A stretch of DNA of 40,557 bases. Source: SFEL01 sp963640685 (GTDB lineage: Bacteria > Bacillota > Clostridia > Christensenellales > CAG-138). The notes beneath the pieces are model-generated. The model saw only the letters and a list, made by a program, of their open reading frames with translations. It had not been told where the DNA came from and ran no database searches. The DNA is taken from contig CAVIAA010000019.1 in assembly GCA_963640685.1 (NCBI GenBank), forward strand, positions 1 to 40,557, in the 5' to 3' direction. Shown here piece by piece: positions 7,629 through 15,661 of this stretch. The stretch's first letter is position 1. Every line of letters begins with the position of its first letter. The position numbers and the translations under genes are program-made.

Positions 7629-8237
7629 ATGGCAAACGTAAAGGTCAACGCAGTCGGCGATCAGTGCCCGATACCGGTAGTAAAGGCTACCAAGGCTTTA
7701 GGCGAGTTCAAGGAGGCAGGCACCCTTGAGGTTCAGGTTGATAACGGGATAGCGATACAGAACCTCACCCGCCTTGCGGACAGCAAGGGACTCAAGAGCA
7801 GGAGCGAAAAGCTCGGCGACAGCCTCTTTGCGATAACCATGGAGGTAACCGGCCCCGTAGCAATGGGCGGCGAGGATATCTCCTGCCACACTGACAACCG
7901 CGGCGACTTTGTCGTTGCAATAGACACCGACGCGATGGGCCGTGGCTCCGATGAGCTGGGTCATACCCTCATGAAGGGCTTCATATACGCCGTGTCTCAA
8001 CTCGAGGTGCTGCCCAAGACAATACTTTTCTACAACGGCGGCGCAAAGCTGACGGTTGAAGGCTCGGTATCCCTTGAGGATCTAAAGAGCATGGAGGCTC
8101 AGGGCGTTGAAATACTCACCTGCGGCACCTGCCTCAACTTCTACGGCCTTACCGATAAGCTCGCGGTCGGCAGCGTTACCAATATGTACGTAATAGTAGA
8201 GACCCTTGCAAAGGCCGGTAAGGTGATCAAGCCGTGA
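7629..8237 (+). CDS. yedF: YedF-type sulfur/selenium transfer protein
   Basis: This 202-residue protein has an N-terminal TusA/SirA-like domain with the active CPxP motif (DQCPIPVVKA, about residues 12-21) and a C-terminal DsrE-like domain carrying VEILTCGTCLNFYGLTDKLAVG, the signature of the YedF selenium-metabolism family. Such proteins are thought to carry persulfide or perselenide. The start was chosen at ATG 7629 because GGAGG lies directly before it; an upstream frame extension is inside lysR. Its TGA overlaps the GTG of the desulfurase, indicating coupled synthesis of sulfur donor and carrier. Confidence 0.9.
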   Translation: MANVKVNAVGDQCPIPVVKATKALGEFKEAGTLEVQVDNGIAIQNLTRLADSKGLKSRSEKLGDSLFAITMEVTGPVAMGGEDISCHTDNRGDFVVAIDTDAMGRGSDELGHTLMKGFIYAVSQLEVLPKTILFYNGGAKLTVEGSVSLEDLKSMEAQGVEILTCGTCLNFYGLTDKLAVGSVTNMYVIVETLAKAGKVIKP

Positions 8238-9364
8238 TATATCTGGACAACGCCGCCACGACGCTGCACAAGCCGCGTCAGGTGATAGATGCGGTGGTGC
8301 GCGCAATGGAAACGATGGGCAACTGCGCCCGGGGCACCCACGAGGAGGCCCTGGACGCAGCCCGAACGGTATACGACGCCCGCGTCAGGCTGGCGTCGCT
8401 TTTGGGTTGCAGGCGGGCGGATCACGTCTGCTTTACGGCAAACTCCACCGAGGCGCTTAATATCGCCATAAACGGGCTTATAACCGACGGCCACGTAATA
8501 TCTACCGACCTTGAGCATAATTCCGTACTGCGCCCGCTTTACAGGCTGGAGGCGGAGCGCGGGATCGAGCTGAGCTTCGTTCCGGCGGACAGGCTCGGCA
8601 ACGTGGACTACGACGACTTTGAGCGGCTCATGAGACCCGACACCAAGGCGATAGTCTGCACAAATGCCTCAAACCTGACAGGCACCGTTCTCGATGTTGC
8701 GCGCATCGCAGATATCGCACACAGACACGGCGCTATTATAATAGTCGATGCATCCCAAACTGCGGGCTGCTATCCCGTCGATATGGATGCCTCCGGCATA
8801 GACGTGCTGTGCTTTACGGGGCACAAGGGGCTTATGGGTCCTCAGGGCACCGGCGGCCTATGCGTTCGCGAGGGGATAGAGATACTTCCCTTCAAGGTCG
8901 GCGGCTCCGGCGTGCAATCATACAGCAAAACACACCCTATAGAATACCCAACGAGGCTTGAGGCGGGCACGCTGAACGGCCACGGCATAGCCGGCCTTGG
9001 CGCCGCGGCAAGGTTCATTGCCGAAACCGGCGTGGAAGCTATCCACGAAAAGGAGCGCTCGCTGATGCTGCGCTTTTATGAGGGGGTAAAGCATATCGAC
9101 GACGTAACGGTATACGGCGACTTTACCGTGGACAAGACTGCCATAGTTGCCCTGAACATAAGGAATTACGAATCCGGCGAGGTATCCGACGAGCTGGCGC
9201 AGAGCTACGGCATAGCCACCCGCCCCGGTGCGCACTGCGCGCCGAGGATGCATATGGCGCTGGGCACGACAGACGTCGGCGCCGTTCGGTTCAGCTTTTC
9301 CTGGTTCAATACCGAGGAGGAAGCGGACGAGGCCATACGGGCTGTTGCGGAGCTTGCAAAATGA
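8234..9364 (+). CDS. Cysteine desulfurase-family class V aminotransferase
   Basis: A 376-residue PLP enzyme of the SufS/CsdB-like group. Its features are MIYLDNAATTLHKP at the N-terminus, DASQTAGCYPVD, the Schiff-base Lys K198 in CFTGHKGLMGPQG, and C335 in RPGAHCAPRMH. The GAHCAP loop differs from the SSGSACTSG loop of the nifS product at 995-2155, so the two desulfurases are different types. It starts with GTG overlapping the yedF stop, and its own TGA overlaps the next ATG. The likely role is releasing sulfur or selenium from (seleno)cysteine for YedF and the DUF3343 proteins. Confidence 0.92.
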   Translation: MIYLDNAATTLHKPRQVIDAVVRAMETMGNCARGTHEEALDAARTVYDARVRLASLLGCRRADHVCFTANSTEALNIAINGLITDGHVISTDLEHNSVLRPLYRLEAERGIELSFVPADRLGNVDYDDFERLMRPDTKAIVCTNASNLTGTVLDVARIADIAHRHGAIIIVDASQTAGCYPVDMDASGIDVLCFTGHKGLMGPQGTGGLCVREGIEILPFKVGGSGVQSYSKTHPIEYPTRLEAGTLNGHGIAGLGAAARFIAETGVEAIHEKERSLMLRFYEGVKHIDDVTVYGDFTVDKTAIVALNIRNYESGEVSDELAQSYGIATRPGAHCAPRMHMALGTTDVGAVRFSFSWFNTEEEADEAIRAVAELAK

Positions 9365-9597
9365 GAGAGAAAAAGCTCTGGCTGATAATCACCTTTCATA
9401 CCACTACCGCCGCCATGGCAATGGAGACGATGTGCGCAGAAAAAGGGCTTCCCGGGCGGCTCATACCGGTTCCGCGGGAGATAACCGCCGGCTGCGGAAT
9501 GAGCTGGCGCGCACCGGTGGAAAATAAAAAGGAGCTTATTGAGGCCGCCGAGCAGGCAGGGATAGCGACGGACGGCACATACGAAATCGTCATATAA
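9361..9597 (+). CDS. DUF3343 putative Se/S carrier-like protein, copy 1
   Basis: This 78-residue protein opens with KKLWLIITFHTTTAAMAMETM and has the family core PGRLIPVPREITAGCGMSWR, with a single central Cys in the GCGM turn. The family is annotated as a putative selenium/sulfur carrier. Its ATG overlaps the desulfurase stop (ATGA), so it is the last gene of the tightly packed first block before a hairpin. A second family member lies at 11048-11314. Confidence 0.88.
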   Translation: MREKKLWLIITFHTTTAAMAMETMCAEKGLPGRLIPVPREITAGCGMSWRAPVENKKELIEAAEQAGIATDGTYEIVI

Positions 9598-9604
9598 AAA
9601 ACTG

Positions 9605-9675
9605 CGGGTGTTATCAGGTTATTCGATAACACCCGTTTTAACATTCCTTCTGTGAATTTCCATGATTCGTATCAT
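9605..9675 (+). promoter_or_regulatory. Repeated cis module, copy A, before the reductase gene
   Basis: It has three parts: an 11-bp hairpin (CGGGTGTTATC at 9605-9615 with GATAACACCCG at 9625-9635, then TTTT); the motif TTCTGTGAATTT at 9648-9659; and a dyad, ATGAT TCGT ATCAT, at 9662-9675. The same order and spacing recur at 11329-11416. The hairpin could end the first transcript while the rest acts as promoter/operator for the next block. Confidence 0.65.
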
Positions 9676-9770
9676 AATGTTACAATATTGTCGATATATG
9701 GCGCACTCGGCGCAAACAATCTCTTACTCTGTTCTTCTAATTAAAAAAACAAATCACGGAGGTATTATCA

Positions 9771-11048
9771 ATGTCAGATTATGTACAGATGTGGAAAGAC
9801 CTTGGCATGGATCTCGAGAGCCATGATATGCTCTGTCAGGTATTGCCAACGGCAGTGGGCGATGTTTTCCTCACGCAGAAAAACAGGCCAAAGGCCATGG
9901 ATTTCTGGGATCTCGTAATATCCGAAGTACACGGCATACGCCCCGCCGAGCTTATTGCGGCGCAAAAGGAGGGACGCAAGGTATTCGGTACCTTCTGCGT
10001 ATATGTTCCTGATGAGGTCGTTATCGCTGCAAACGGAATAGTTACCGGCCTCTGCGGCGGCAGCCAGTTCTGGGTACCCGACGGCGAGGCTGTACTGCCC
10101 AAGAGCACCTGCCCGCTGGTAAAGGCATCCGTCGGCGCGCGCCTCGGGCGCACCTGTCCCTTCTTCCGCATTGCGGATATGTACGTTGGCGAGACCACCT
10201 GCGACGCGAAAAAGAAGGCGTATGAGATACTCGGCGAGGACGTTCCAATGTATATCATGGACGTTCCGCAGATGAAGCGCGAAAAGGATATAATAAAGTG
10301 GAAAGAAGAGATCGCCGCGTTTGCAAAGAAGGTCGAGGAGTTCACAGGAAACGCGATAACCCCCGAAAAGCTCGGCGAAGCCATTAAGATAATAAACAAC
10401 AAGCGCAAGGCTCTTGCAAGGGTATACAACGCACGCAAATCCGAATGCCTGCCGATATCCGGCCGCGACGTGCTGCTCATGACCCAGATATCCTTCTTTG
10501 ACGACCCGGTACGCTGCGCAGAAATGTGCAACAGGCTGGCAGATGAGCTGGAGCAGCGCATAAAGGACGGCGTATCTGTCGTTCCCGAGGGCACCAAGCG
10601 CATACTCGTGACCGGAACTCCCCTGGCTGTGCCAAACTGGAAGCTGCATAACATAATCGAGACCAGCGGCGCGGCAGTCGTCTGCGAGGAGATGTGCACC
10701 GGAACACGCTACTTTGAAAACCTCGTTGACGAGAGCAAGACCACGCTGGACGAGCAGTTCATGGCGCTCTCCGAGCGTTATATGAAGACCAACTGCGCCT
10801 GCTTCACCCCGAACACCGGCCGCATAGACGACCTGCTCAGGATGGTTAAGGAATACAAGGTGGACGGCGTTATCGACTGCAGCCTGAAGTTCTGCTGCCT
10901 GTATGACACCGAAAAGTACAGCGTTGCCCGCGCCCTCAAGGATGCCGGCGTGCCGGTGCTCGACCTTGAGACCGACTATGCCGATACCGACGCAGAGCAG
11001 CTCCGCACCCGCATCGGCGCCTTCATCGAGATGCTGGACAACAAATAA
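9771..11048 (+). CDS. HgdB-like protein of the double-cubane-cluster reductase (DCCP) type
   Basis: This 425-residue protein belongs to the 2-hydroxyacyl-CoA dehydratase D-component fold. Motifs FGTFCVYVPDE, LCGGSQFW, STCPLVKAS, LGRTCPFFRIADMYVGETTCDAKKK and a C-terminal half with SLKFCCLYD match the DCCP branch, whose cysteines hold an [8Fe-9S] double-cubane cluster used for very low-potential reductions. Such proteins normally need a BadF/HgdC-type ATPase activator; none lies in this window. The ribosome site GGAGG is eight bases before ATG. It overlaps the second DUF3343 gene (TAATG), implying a functional pair. Substrate unknown. Confidence 0.85.
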   Translation: MSDYVQMWKDLGMDLESHDMLCQVLPTAVGDVFLTQKNRPKAMDFWDLVISEVHGIRPAELIAAQKEGRKVFGTFCVYVPDEVVIAANGIVTGLCGGSQFWVPDGEAVLPKSTCPLVKASVGARLGRTCPFFRIADMYVGETTCDAKKKAYEILGEDVPMYIMDVPQMKREKDIIKWKEEIAAFAKKVEEFTGNAITPEKLGEAIKIINNKRKALARVYNARKSECLPISGRDVLLMTQISFFDDPVRCAEMCNRLADELEQRIKDGVSVVPEGTKRILVTGTPLAVPNWKLHNIIETSGAAVVCEEMCTGTRYFENLVDESKTTLDEQFMALSERYMKTNCACFTPNTGRIDDLLRMVKEYKVDGVIDCSLKFCCLYDTEKYSVARALKDAGVPVLDLETDYADTDAEQLRTRIGAFIEMLDNK

Positions 11049-11314
11049 TGTCTGACGTAAGGTACTATATACTCTTTGCAAACTATGAGCAGGGGCTCAG
11101 GCTGCATGGCATACTGGACGATGCGGGCATACTGAACAGGATAGCTCCGGCACCCCGCTGCATACAGGGGGAGCTTTCCTGCGGAATGTCGCTGCTCATC
11201 GAAAAGGAGCATATAGACGACACAAGAGCCGAGATAGAGCGCTCCGGCGCGGAATATTACAGCATAGTCCCACTCGAGGGGCAAATGAAGTCACATAGGG
11301 ATAAGTATTGCTAA
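11048..11314 (+). CDS. DUF3343 putative Se/S carrier-like protein, copy 2
   Basis: This 88-residue protein opens with YYILFANYEQGLRLHGIL and contains the core IAPAPRCIQGELSCGMSLLIE, the family's Cys-Gly turn, with an additional Cys nearby and a Cys as the last residue. It differs clearly from copy 1 (9361-9597), so the pair is not a recent duplication. Its ATG overlaps the reductase stop codon. It may deliver sulfur or selenium to, or receive it from, the double-cubane reductase; this is inference from the overlap. Confidence 0.85.
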   Translation: MSDVRYYILFANYEQGLRLHGILDDAGILNRIAPAPRCIQGELSCGMSLLIEKEHIDDTRAEIERSGAEYYSIVPLEGQMKSHRDKYC

Positions 11315-11328
11315 TGTTATAAGCACAC

Positions 11329-11416
11329 GGCGGTGTTACCGATAATTTCGATAACACCGCCATTGTAATCGTTTCTGTGAATTTGGAAAAAATCTATAAT
11401 GATGCTATCATTATAG
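11329..11416 (+). promoter_or_regulatory. Repeated cis module, copy B, before the binding-protein gene
   Basis: A 10-bp hairpin (GGCGGTGTTA at 11329-11338 with TAACACCGCC at 11352-11361), TTCTGTGAATTT at 11373-11384, and a perfect 10-bp dyad (CTATAATGAT GCT ATCATTATAG) at 11394-11416. The order is that of copy A at 9605-9675, including the ATGAT...ATCAT core. Copy B lacks a T-run after the hairpin, so the shared feature is probably more than a terminator. Confidence 0.65.
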
Positions 11417-11462
11417 AGCCGGGCTATTTCCGGCAAAAAATAACGAAAATGGAGAAAAAACA

Positions 11463-12440
11463 ATGAAAAAGCTGATTGCTGTGATCATGATGCTTGTAAT
11501 GGTGCTGAGCCTTGCAGCCTGCGCCGCCCCTGCTGCTGAGGAAGCCGCCCCCGCCGATGAGACCACTGCCCCCGCTGAAGAGGCTGCCGCCCCTGCCGAG
11601 GAAGCTGGCGACGAGTTCCAGTCCTCCATACTGTTCTGCGGTTCCACCTCCCTCTATCCCATAATTTCCTCCCTGGCCTCCTCCTTCACCGAGGGCTATG
11701 TGACCTGGGATAAGGTCGACGCTTCCTTCCCCGATAGCAACATTTCCATCTACGTTGCTCCCGGCGGCTCCGGCGTTGGCGTAAGCGCTGCTATCGACGG
11801 CACTGCCGACTTCGGCATGCTGGCACGCGCCATAAAGGATTCTGAGGTTGAGGCTCTCGGCGCCGACTACAAGGATTTCGTAGTTGCAAAGGACGCCCTG
11901 ACTGTATCCGTAAACATCGAGAACCCCATCTGTAAGACCATTGACGACATGGACACCGAGACCATCCGCAAGATCTTCGCCGGTGAAGTGACCACCTGGG
12001 ATCAGGTAGACGCAAGCCTGCCCGCAGAGACCATCAACGTATACATCCGCGACCTTTCCGGCGGCGCATACGAGGTATTCCAGAAGTCCGTAATGGGCGA
12101 CAGCGAGGTGACCCCCGCCGCTACCCAGTCCGCCTCCATGACCGAACTTGCGACCAACATCGCGGGCGATCCCTGGGGCATCGGCTATGCCGGCTTTGGC
12201 GCCTACAACAAGGCCAACGCCGAGAAGCAGGTCCTCTTTGCAATGAAGGTCGACGGCGTTGAAGCGACCGAGGAGAACATCATCAGCGGCGAGTACACCA
12301 TACAGCGCCCCGTAATGTTCGTTACTGGCAAGCCGGTATCCGCCTCCGCTCAGGCGTTCATCGACTATATATTCTCCCAGACCGGCTACGACACGGTAGT
12401 AGCGAACGGCTACATCCCCGCCTTCACCCCTGCTGCGTAG
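11463..12440 (+). CDS. PstS-like lipoprotein, oxyanion-binding component
   Basis: A 325-residue lipoprotein: hydrophobic signal ending in the lipobox LAAC, then a Pro/Ala/Glu-rich spacer (to about residue 53), then a periplasmic-binding fold. The PstS-type phosphate loops are partly kept: GSTSLYPI and APGGSGVG. The third loop, normally R-x-x-G-S-G-T, reads RDLSGGAYEVF, so ligand contacts differ from true PstS. Two similar strips, VTWDKVDASFPDSNISIYV and TTWDQVDASLPAETINVYI, suggest an internal duplication or copied loop. It is followed by a hairpin and then the permease genes. Because of the selenium/sulfur context, the ligand may be an oxyanion other than phosphate; unproven. Confidence 0.85.
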   Translation: MKKLIAVIMMLVMVLSLAACAAPAAEEAAPADETTAPAEEAAAPAEEAGDEFQSSILFCGSTSLYPIISSLASSFTEGYVTWDKVDASFPDSNISIYVAPGGSGVGVSAAIDGTADFGMLARAIKDSEVEALGADYKDFVVAKDALTVSVNIENPICKTIDDMDTETIRKIFAGEVTTWDQVDASLPAETINVYIRDLSGGAYEVFQKSVMGDSEVTPAATQSASMTELATNIAGDPWGIGYAGFGAYNKANAEKQVLFAMKVDGVEATEENIISGEYTIQRPVMFVTGKPVSASAQAFIDYIFSQTGYDTVVANGYIPAFTPAA

Positions 12441-12465
12441 TACCCTTGAACATTCTCTAATGCGT

Positions 12466-12492
12466 GCTGCCGGCGTTTTACGCGCCGGCAGC
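12466..12492 (+). terminator. Hairpin between binding-protein and permease genes
   Basis: GCTGCCGGCG (12466-12475) pairs perfectly with CGCCGGCAGC (12483-12492). Only a short ATTTG follows, so it probably acts as a partial terminator or 3' stabiliser, giving more binding protein than permease, as is common in ABC import operons. Confidence 0.6.
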
Positions 12493-12525
12493 ATTTGTGC
12501 ATAATAACCTTTGGAGTAATTCTTT

Positions 12526-13398
12526 ATGCAAAACAGACTTGAAAGGCTGTTCAGGCTGTTTATCGGCCTGCTGGCGCTGCTGGCTACGGCAACGCTTGCC
12601 TTCGTCATATTCTTCATAGTGAAAGAAGCCCTTCCGCTCTTCAAAGAAGTGAGCGTTTGGGATGTTATTTTCGGAAAAAGATGGATGCCCATCGCCTATG
12701 TCGGTGAGCCGTCCTTTGGAATATTCAATTTTATAATGGCGACGCTGTATGTGTCGCTGCTGGCGATGATAATAGCCTCGGTGGTCGGCATCGGCGCGGC
12801 CGTGTATCTTTCCTGCGCCGCATCAGGCCGGGCAAGGGCGCTGCTTTATCCCTCTATCGACCTGCTGGCCGGCATACCCTCGGTAATATACGGTTTTATC
12901 GGCCTCGTTGTGCTGGTTCGGCTGTTCATGAAGCTGGGCGTGCATACCGGCTCCTGCGTGCTTGCGGCGGCAATACTTTTAAGCGTAATGCTGCTGCCGT
13001 ACCTCATCTCCTCCTGCAGCGAAACGATATTGAAGGCAAAGGAAAAATACCTGCCTGCCTCCAACGCTATGGGCATAGACAAATGGCACGCGGTGGCCTC
13101 GGTCATACTGCCTGCATCGTGGGGCAATATACTTCTCTCCATGATACTTGCGATAGGCCGCGCAATGGGCGAGACCATGGCGGTAATGATGGTCATAGGC
13201 AACGCAAACCTGTTCCCTACCCTGCTTGGCAAGAGCGAGACCATCGCCGGAGTTATCGCGCTGGAGATGGGCACCGCAGAGGCAGGCAGCCTGCATTACC
13301 GCGGGCTGTACGCCGCGGGGCTGGTGCTCATGATACTGCTGTTTATTATAAACGGCATGATAGCGGCACTGCGCAGGCGGCTCATAAAGGAGGTGTGA
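12526..13398 (+). CDS. pstC: PstC-like ABC importer permease
   Basis: This 290-residue inner-membrane protein has about six hydrophobic segments, the first at residues 9-30. The cytoplasmic coupling loop ALEAGRYFSF-type region reads NAMGIDKWHAVASVILPAS, the EAA-like motif of the phosphate-type family, and RAMGETMAVMMVIGN is the characteristic PstC signature. It is followed five bases later by the PstA-like gene. Named by homology; phosphate as substrate is not assured given the altered binding protein. Confidence 0.85.
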   Translation: MQNRLERLFRLFIGLLALLATATLAFVIFFIVKEALPLFKEVSVWDVIFGKRWMPIAYVGEPSFGIFNFIMATLYVSLLAMIIASVVGIGAAVYLSCAASGRARALLYPSIDLLAGIPSVIYGFIGLVVLVRLFMKLGVHTGSCVLAAAILLSVMLLPYLISSCSETILKAKEKYLPASNAMGIDKWHAVASVILPASWGNILLSMILAIGRAMGETMAVMMVIGNANLFPTLLGKSETIAGVIALEMGTAEAGSLHYRGLYAAGLVLMILLFIINGMIAALRRRLIKEV

Positions 13399-13402
13399 CG
13401 CG

Positions 13403-14236
13403 ATGAAGAGCAAGGCTGTTAAGGCTTGGGCATATATAAGCATAGCTCTGGTGGTCGCATCGATACTGTTTCTGTTCGCGTATGTATTCATACATGGCTC
13501 AGGGACCATAACGTGGGAATTTCTCTCCCAGCCGCCAAAGGGAGCAATACTCGGCATGGAGGGTGGGATATGGCCCGCAATAGCGGGCAGCCTCTGCTTT
13601 ACCGCCGTTGCGATAGTCCTGGGTGGAATACCCGCCATCGCCTCCGCGCTGTACATAGTGTTTTACTGCGAAAGCAGGCGCGTCATAAATGCGTTTCACG
13701 CCGTGATAAGATGCATTTCCGGCATTCCCTCGATCGTCCTCGGCCTGTTCGCATACAGCCTGCTGGTGCGGGAGCTTCAATGGGGGCGCTGCATACTCTC
13801 CTCCGGCGTTGCGCTGGGTATAATGATACTGCCGTTTATTGAGGTAAGGGCGGAGAAGGCCTTCCGCGAGCTTCCGAAGCCGGTGATACTCTCATCCTAC
13901 GCAATGGGCTGCTCAAGGCGGTATACCGTGATGAAGATTGCGCTGCCTGCCTGCTGCGGCGAGCTGATATCCGGGCTGATACTCGGCGGCTGCTATGCAA
14001 TGGGCGCAACACCTCCGCTGATATTCACCGGCGGCGTAGCCTATGCGAGCGCGCCCACGAGCCTGCTCAAGCCCGCAATGGCAATGCCGCTGCACCTGTA
14101 CCTGCTGCTTGCGCAGGGGACGACCTCGTTCAATATGGCATACGGCACGGCGTTCGTGATGATGGCAGTTATACTCATAAGCAACCTTTTGGCAACAATA
14201 TACGCGGCAAGGAGCCAATCAAAATGGAAAGCATAA
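13403..14236 (+). CDS. pstA: PstA-like ABC importer permease
   Basis: This 277-residue membrane protein has an N-terminal helix (residues 9-32) and a further five or so. It contains GIPSIVLGLFAYSLLV and the coupling motif SSYAMGCSRRYTVMKIALPACCGELISGLILG, typical of PstA. AAAGGAGG lies just before its start at the end of pstC. The last 13 bases overlap the ATPase gene, so the importer subunits are coupled. Confidence 0.85.
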   Translation: MKSKAVKAWAYISIALVVASILFLFAYVFIHGSGTITWEFLSQPPKGAILGMEGGIWPAIAGSLCFTAVAIVLGGIPAIASALYIVFYCESRRVINAFHAVIRCISGIPSIVLGLFAYSLLVRELQWGRCILSSGVALGIMILPFIEVRAEKAFRELPKPVILSSYAMGCSRRYTVMKIALPACCGELISGLILGGCYAMGATPPLIFTGGVAYASAPTSLLKPAMAMPLHLYLLLAQGTTSFNMAYGTAFVMMAVILISNLLATIYAARSQSKWKA

Positions 14237-14973
14237 TTCAAATTAAAAAGCTATGCGCGGCATACGGCAAAAAGACGGTGCTGAGCGATATCGACCTCGA
14301 CATACAAAAGGGCGGCATAACCTCCATAATCGGCCCCTCCGGCTGCGGAAAGACGACGCTTCTGCACTGCATGAACGGAATGCTGCGCGAAAACGCCGAG
14401 GCTTCCATAAGCGGGCAGGTTCTGCTCAGCGACAAGGACACGGCGCAAATGCCGCCAGAGGAGCTTCGCCGCAGGGTCGGCCTGGTGTTTCAAACGGCAT
14501 CGCCCTTTCCCTTTTCCATATACAAAAACATGGTATATGGGTTAAAATACTACGGAACGACCGGCAAAAAGGAGCTTGACCGCGCAGTTGAGCAAAAGCT
14601 GAGGACGGTCGGACTGTATGAGGAGGTAAAGGACGACCTTAATAAGAGCGCGCTGAAGCTATCCGGCGGGCAGCAGCAGCGCCTCTGCATCGCAAGGGCG
14701 CTGACGGTTGAGCCGGAGGTGCTGATGCTGGACGAGCCCTGCTCCGCGCTCGATGTAAAGGCGACGGCGGTCATCGAGGATATGCTAAAGGGCATGAAAA
14801 ATGATTACTCGATAGTCATAGTTACCCACAACATCGCTCAGGCCAAGCGCATTTCGGACAGAGTCGTGGTGATGTTCGACGGGCGGCTGATTGAGCAGGA
14901 CAGCGCAGGCGATATCTTCTCTGCGCCAAAGGAAAGCATAACGCGCGAGTTCCTCGAGGGAATATACGGTTAA
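14224..14973 (+). CDS. pstB: PstB-like ABC importer ATPase
   Basis: This 249-residue ATPase has Walker A GPSGCGKTT (about residues 37-45), Q-loop VFQTASPFPFSIYKNM, signature LSGGQQQRLCIARAL, Walker B VLMLDEP and the switch His in IVTHN. The phrase PFPFSIYKNMVYGLKYYG and the ending FSAPKESITREFLEGIYG match the PstB subfamily. It lies inside the same transcription unit as the two permeases and is followed by the HAD gene after 23 bases. Confidence 0.88.
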   Translation: MESIIQIKKLCAAYGKKTVLSDIDLDIQKGGITSIIGPSGCGKTTLLHCMNGMLRENAEASISGQVLLSDKDTAQMPPEELRRRVGLVFQTASPFPFSIYKNMVYGLKYYGTTGKKELDRAVEQKLRTVGLYEEVKDDLNKSALKLSGGQQQRLCIARALTVEPEVLMLDEPCSALDVKATAVIEDMLKGMKNDYSIVIVTHNIAQAKRISDRVVVMFDGRLIEQDSAGDIFSAPKESITREFLEGIYG

Positions 14974-14996
14974 TACAAGGCTGAGGGGAGAAGCAA

Positions 14997-15464
14997 ATGA
15001 TACGCATAGAGATACCCGGCAGGGATGCGATAGAAATAGAGCATATCGTGCTGGACTACAACGGCACGATAGCGCTGGACGGTCAGCTCGTTCCGGGCGC
15101 TGCGGAGCGGATAAAGGCGCTTTCCGGCATGGCAAGCGTATATGTCCTTACGGCAGATACCTACGGAACGGTAAGGGCTCAGTGCGCCGGCATCGGCGCT
15201 GAGGTAAAGACCTTTCCGAGGGCGGGCGCTGCGGACTGCAAGGAGGAGATAGTTCGCGCGCTGGGCGGAAAGACCGCCTGCATTGGCAACGGCTTCAACG
15301 ATATAAAGATGTTTGGCATCGCGGACCTCTCAATAGCCGTAATGGACGGCGAGGGCGTTTGTGCTGCGCTCGTTTCCCATGCGGACGTGCTGGTGCGCTG
15401 CTGCTGCGAGGGACTGGATCTGCTGCTCAAGCCGGACAGGCTCAGGGCAACGCTCAGAACCTGA
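14997..15464 (+). CDS. HAD-family hydrolase, soluble P-type-ATPase-like
   Basis: A 155-residue small HAD protein. Motif I reads LDYNGTIALDG, with Asn in place of the usual second Asp of DxD, the form seen in soluble relatives of P-type ATPase catalytic domains. Motif II is in VYVLTADTYG, and motif IV in GNGFNDIKMFGIADLSIAVMDGEG. Residues after this read as in heavy-metal P-ATPase tails. It closes the cargo operon. Whether it acts as a phosphatase on a sulfur/selenium metabolite is unknown. Confidence 0.8.
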   Translation: MIRIEIPGRDAIEIEHIVLDYNGTIALDGQLVPGAAERIKALSGMASVYVLTADTYGTVRAQCAGIGAEVKTFPRAGAADCKEEIVRALGGKTACIGNGFNDIKMFGIADLSIAVMDGEGVCAALVSHADVLVRCCCEGLDLLLKPDRLRATLRT

Positions 15465-15556
15465 TGCCCAAACATTATTGATATAATCAATAACAGCCCA
15501 GTCAATATTAAAGCTGTGTATTTGTAATGTGAAGCGCATCGTGCTATTATAAGCGC

Positions 15557-15661
15557 AGATAAAAAAGCGGCTGAAACGTAACCTCTTATTCTTATTTCTT
15601 ATTTGGACTATACAGCGGAGAGAGAAGCGCTGCCATCGTGGCGGCGCTTCTTTCTGCTTTT
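15557..15661 (+). ncRNA. Possible small RNA near the right end of the element
   Basis: A promoter-like pair, TTGTAA (15522-15527) and TATTAT (15545-15550) with a 17-base spacer, is followed about 75 bases later by the terminator at 15624-15661. No convincing frame lies between. A transcript of about 105 bases is possible and would be antisense to the trailing end of the 5' cotJC frame. It could equally be the end of the HAD operon transcript. Confidence 0.25.

Noticed and set aside
9605..9635. A plain terminator only
   Set aside because: The hairpin does end in TTTT, but the same hairpin-plus-motif-plus-dyad arrangement recurs at 11329-11416 without a T-run, so a wider regulatory role is more likely.
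9774..11081. A 435-residue reading frame on the minus strand
   Set aside because: It lies opposite the double-cubane reductase gene, whose motifs, ribosome site and overlap with its neighbour are convincing. The antisense frame has no motif or ribosome site and reflects codon bias.
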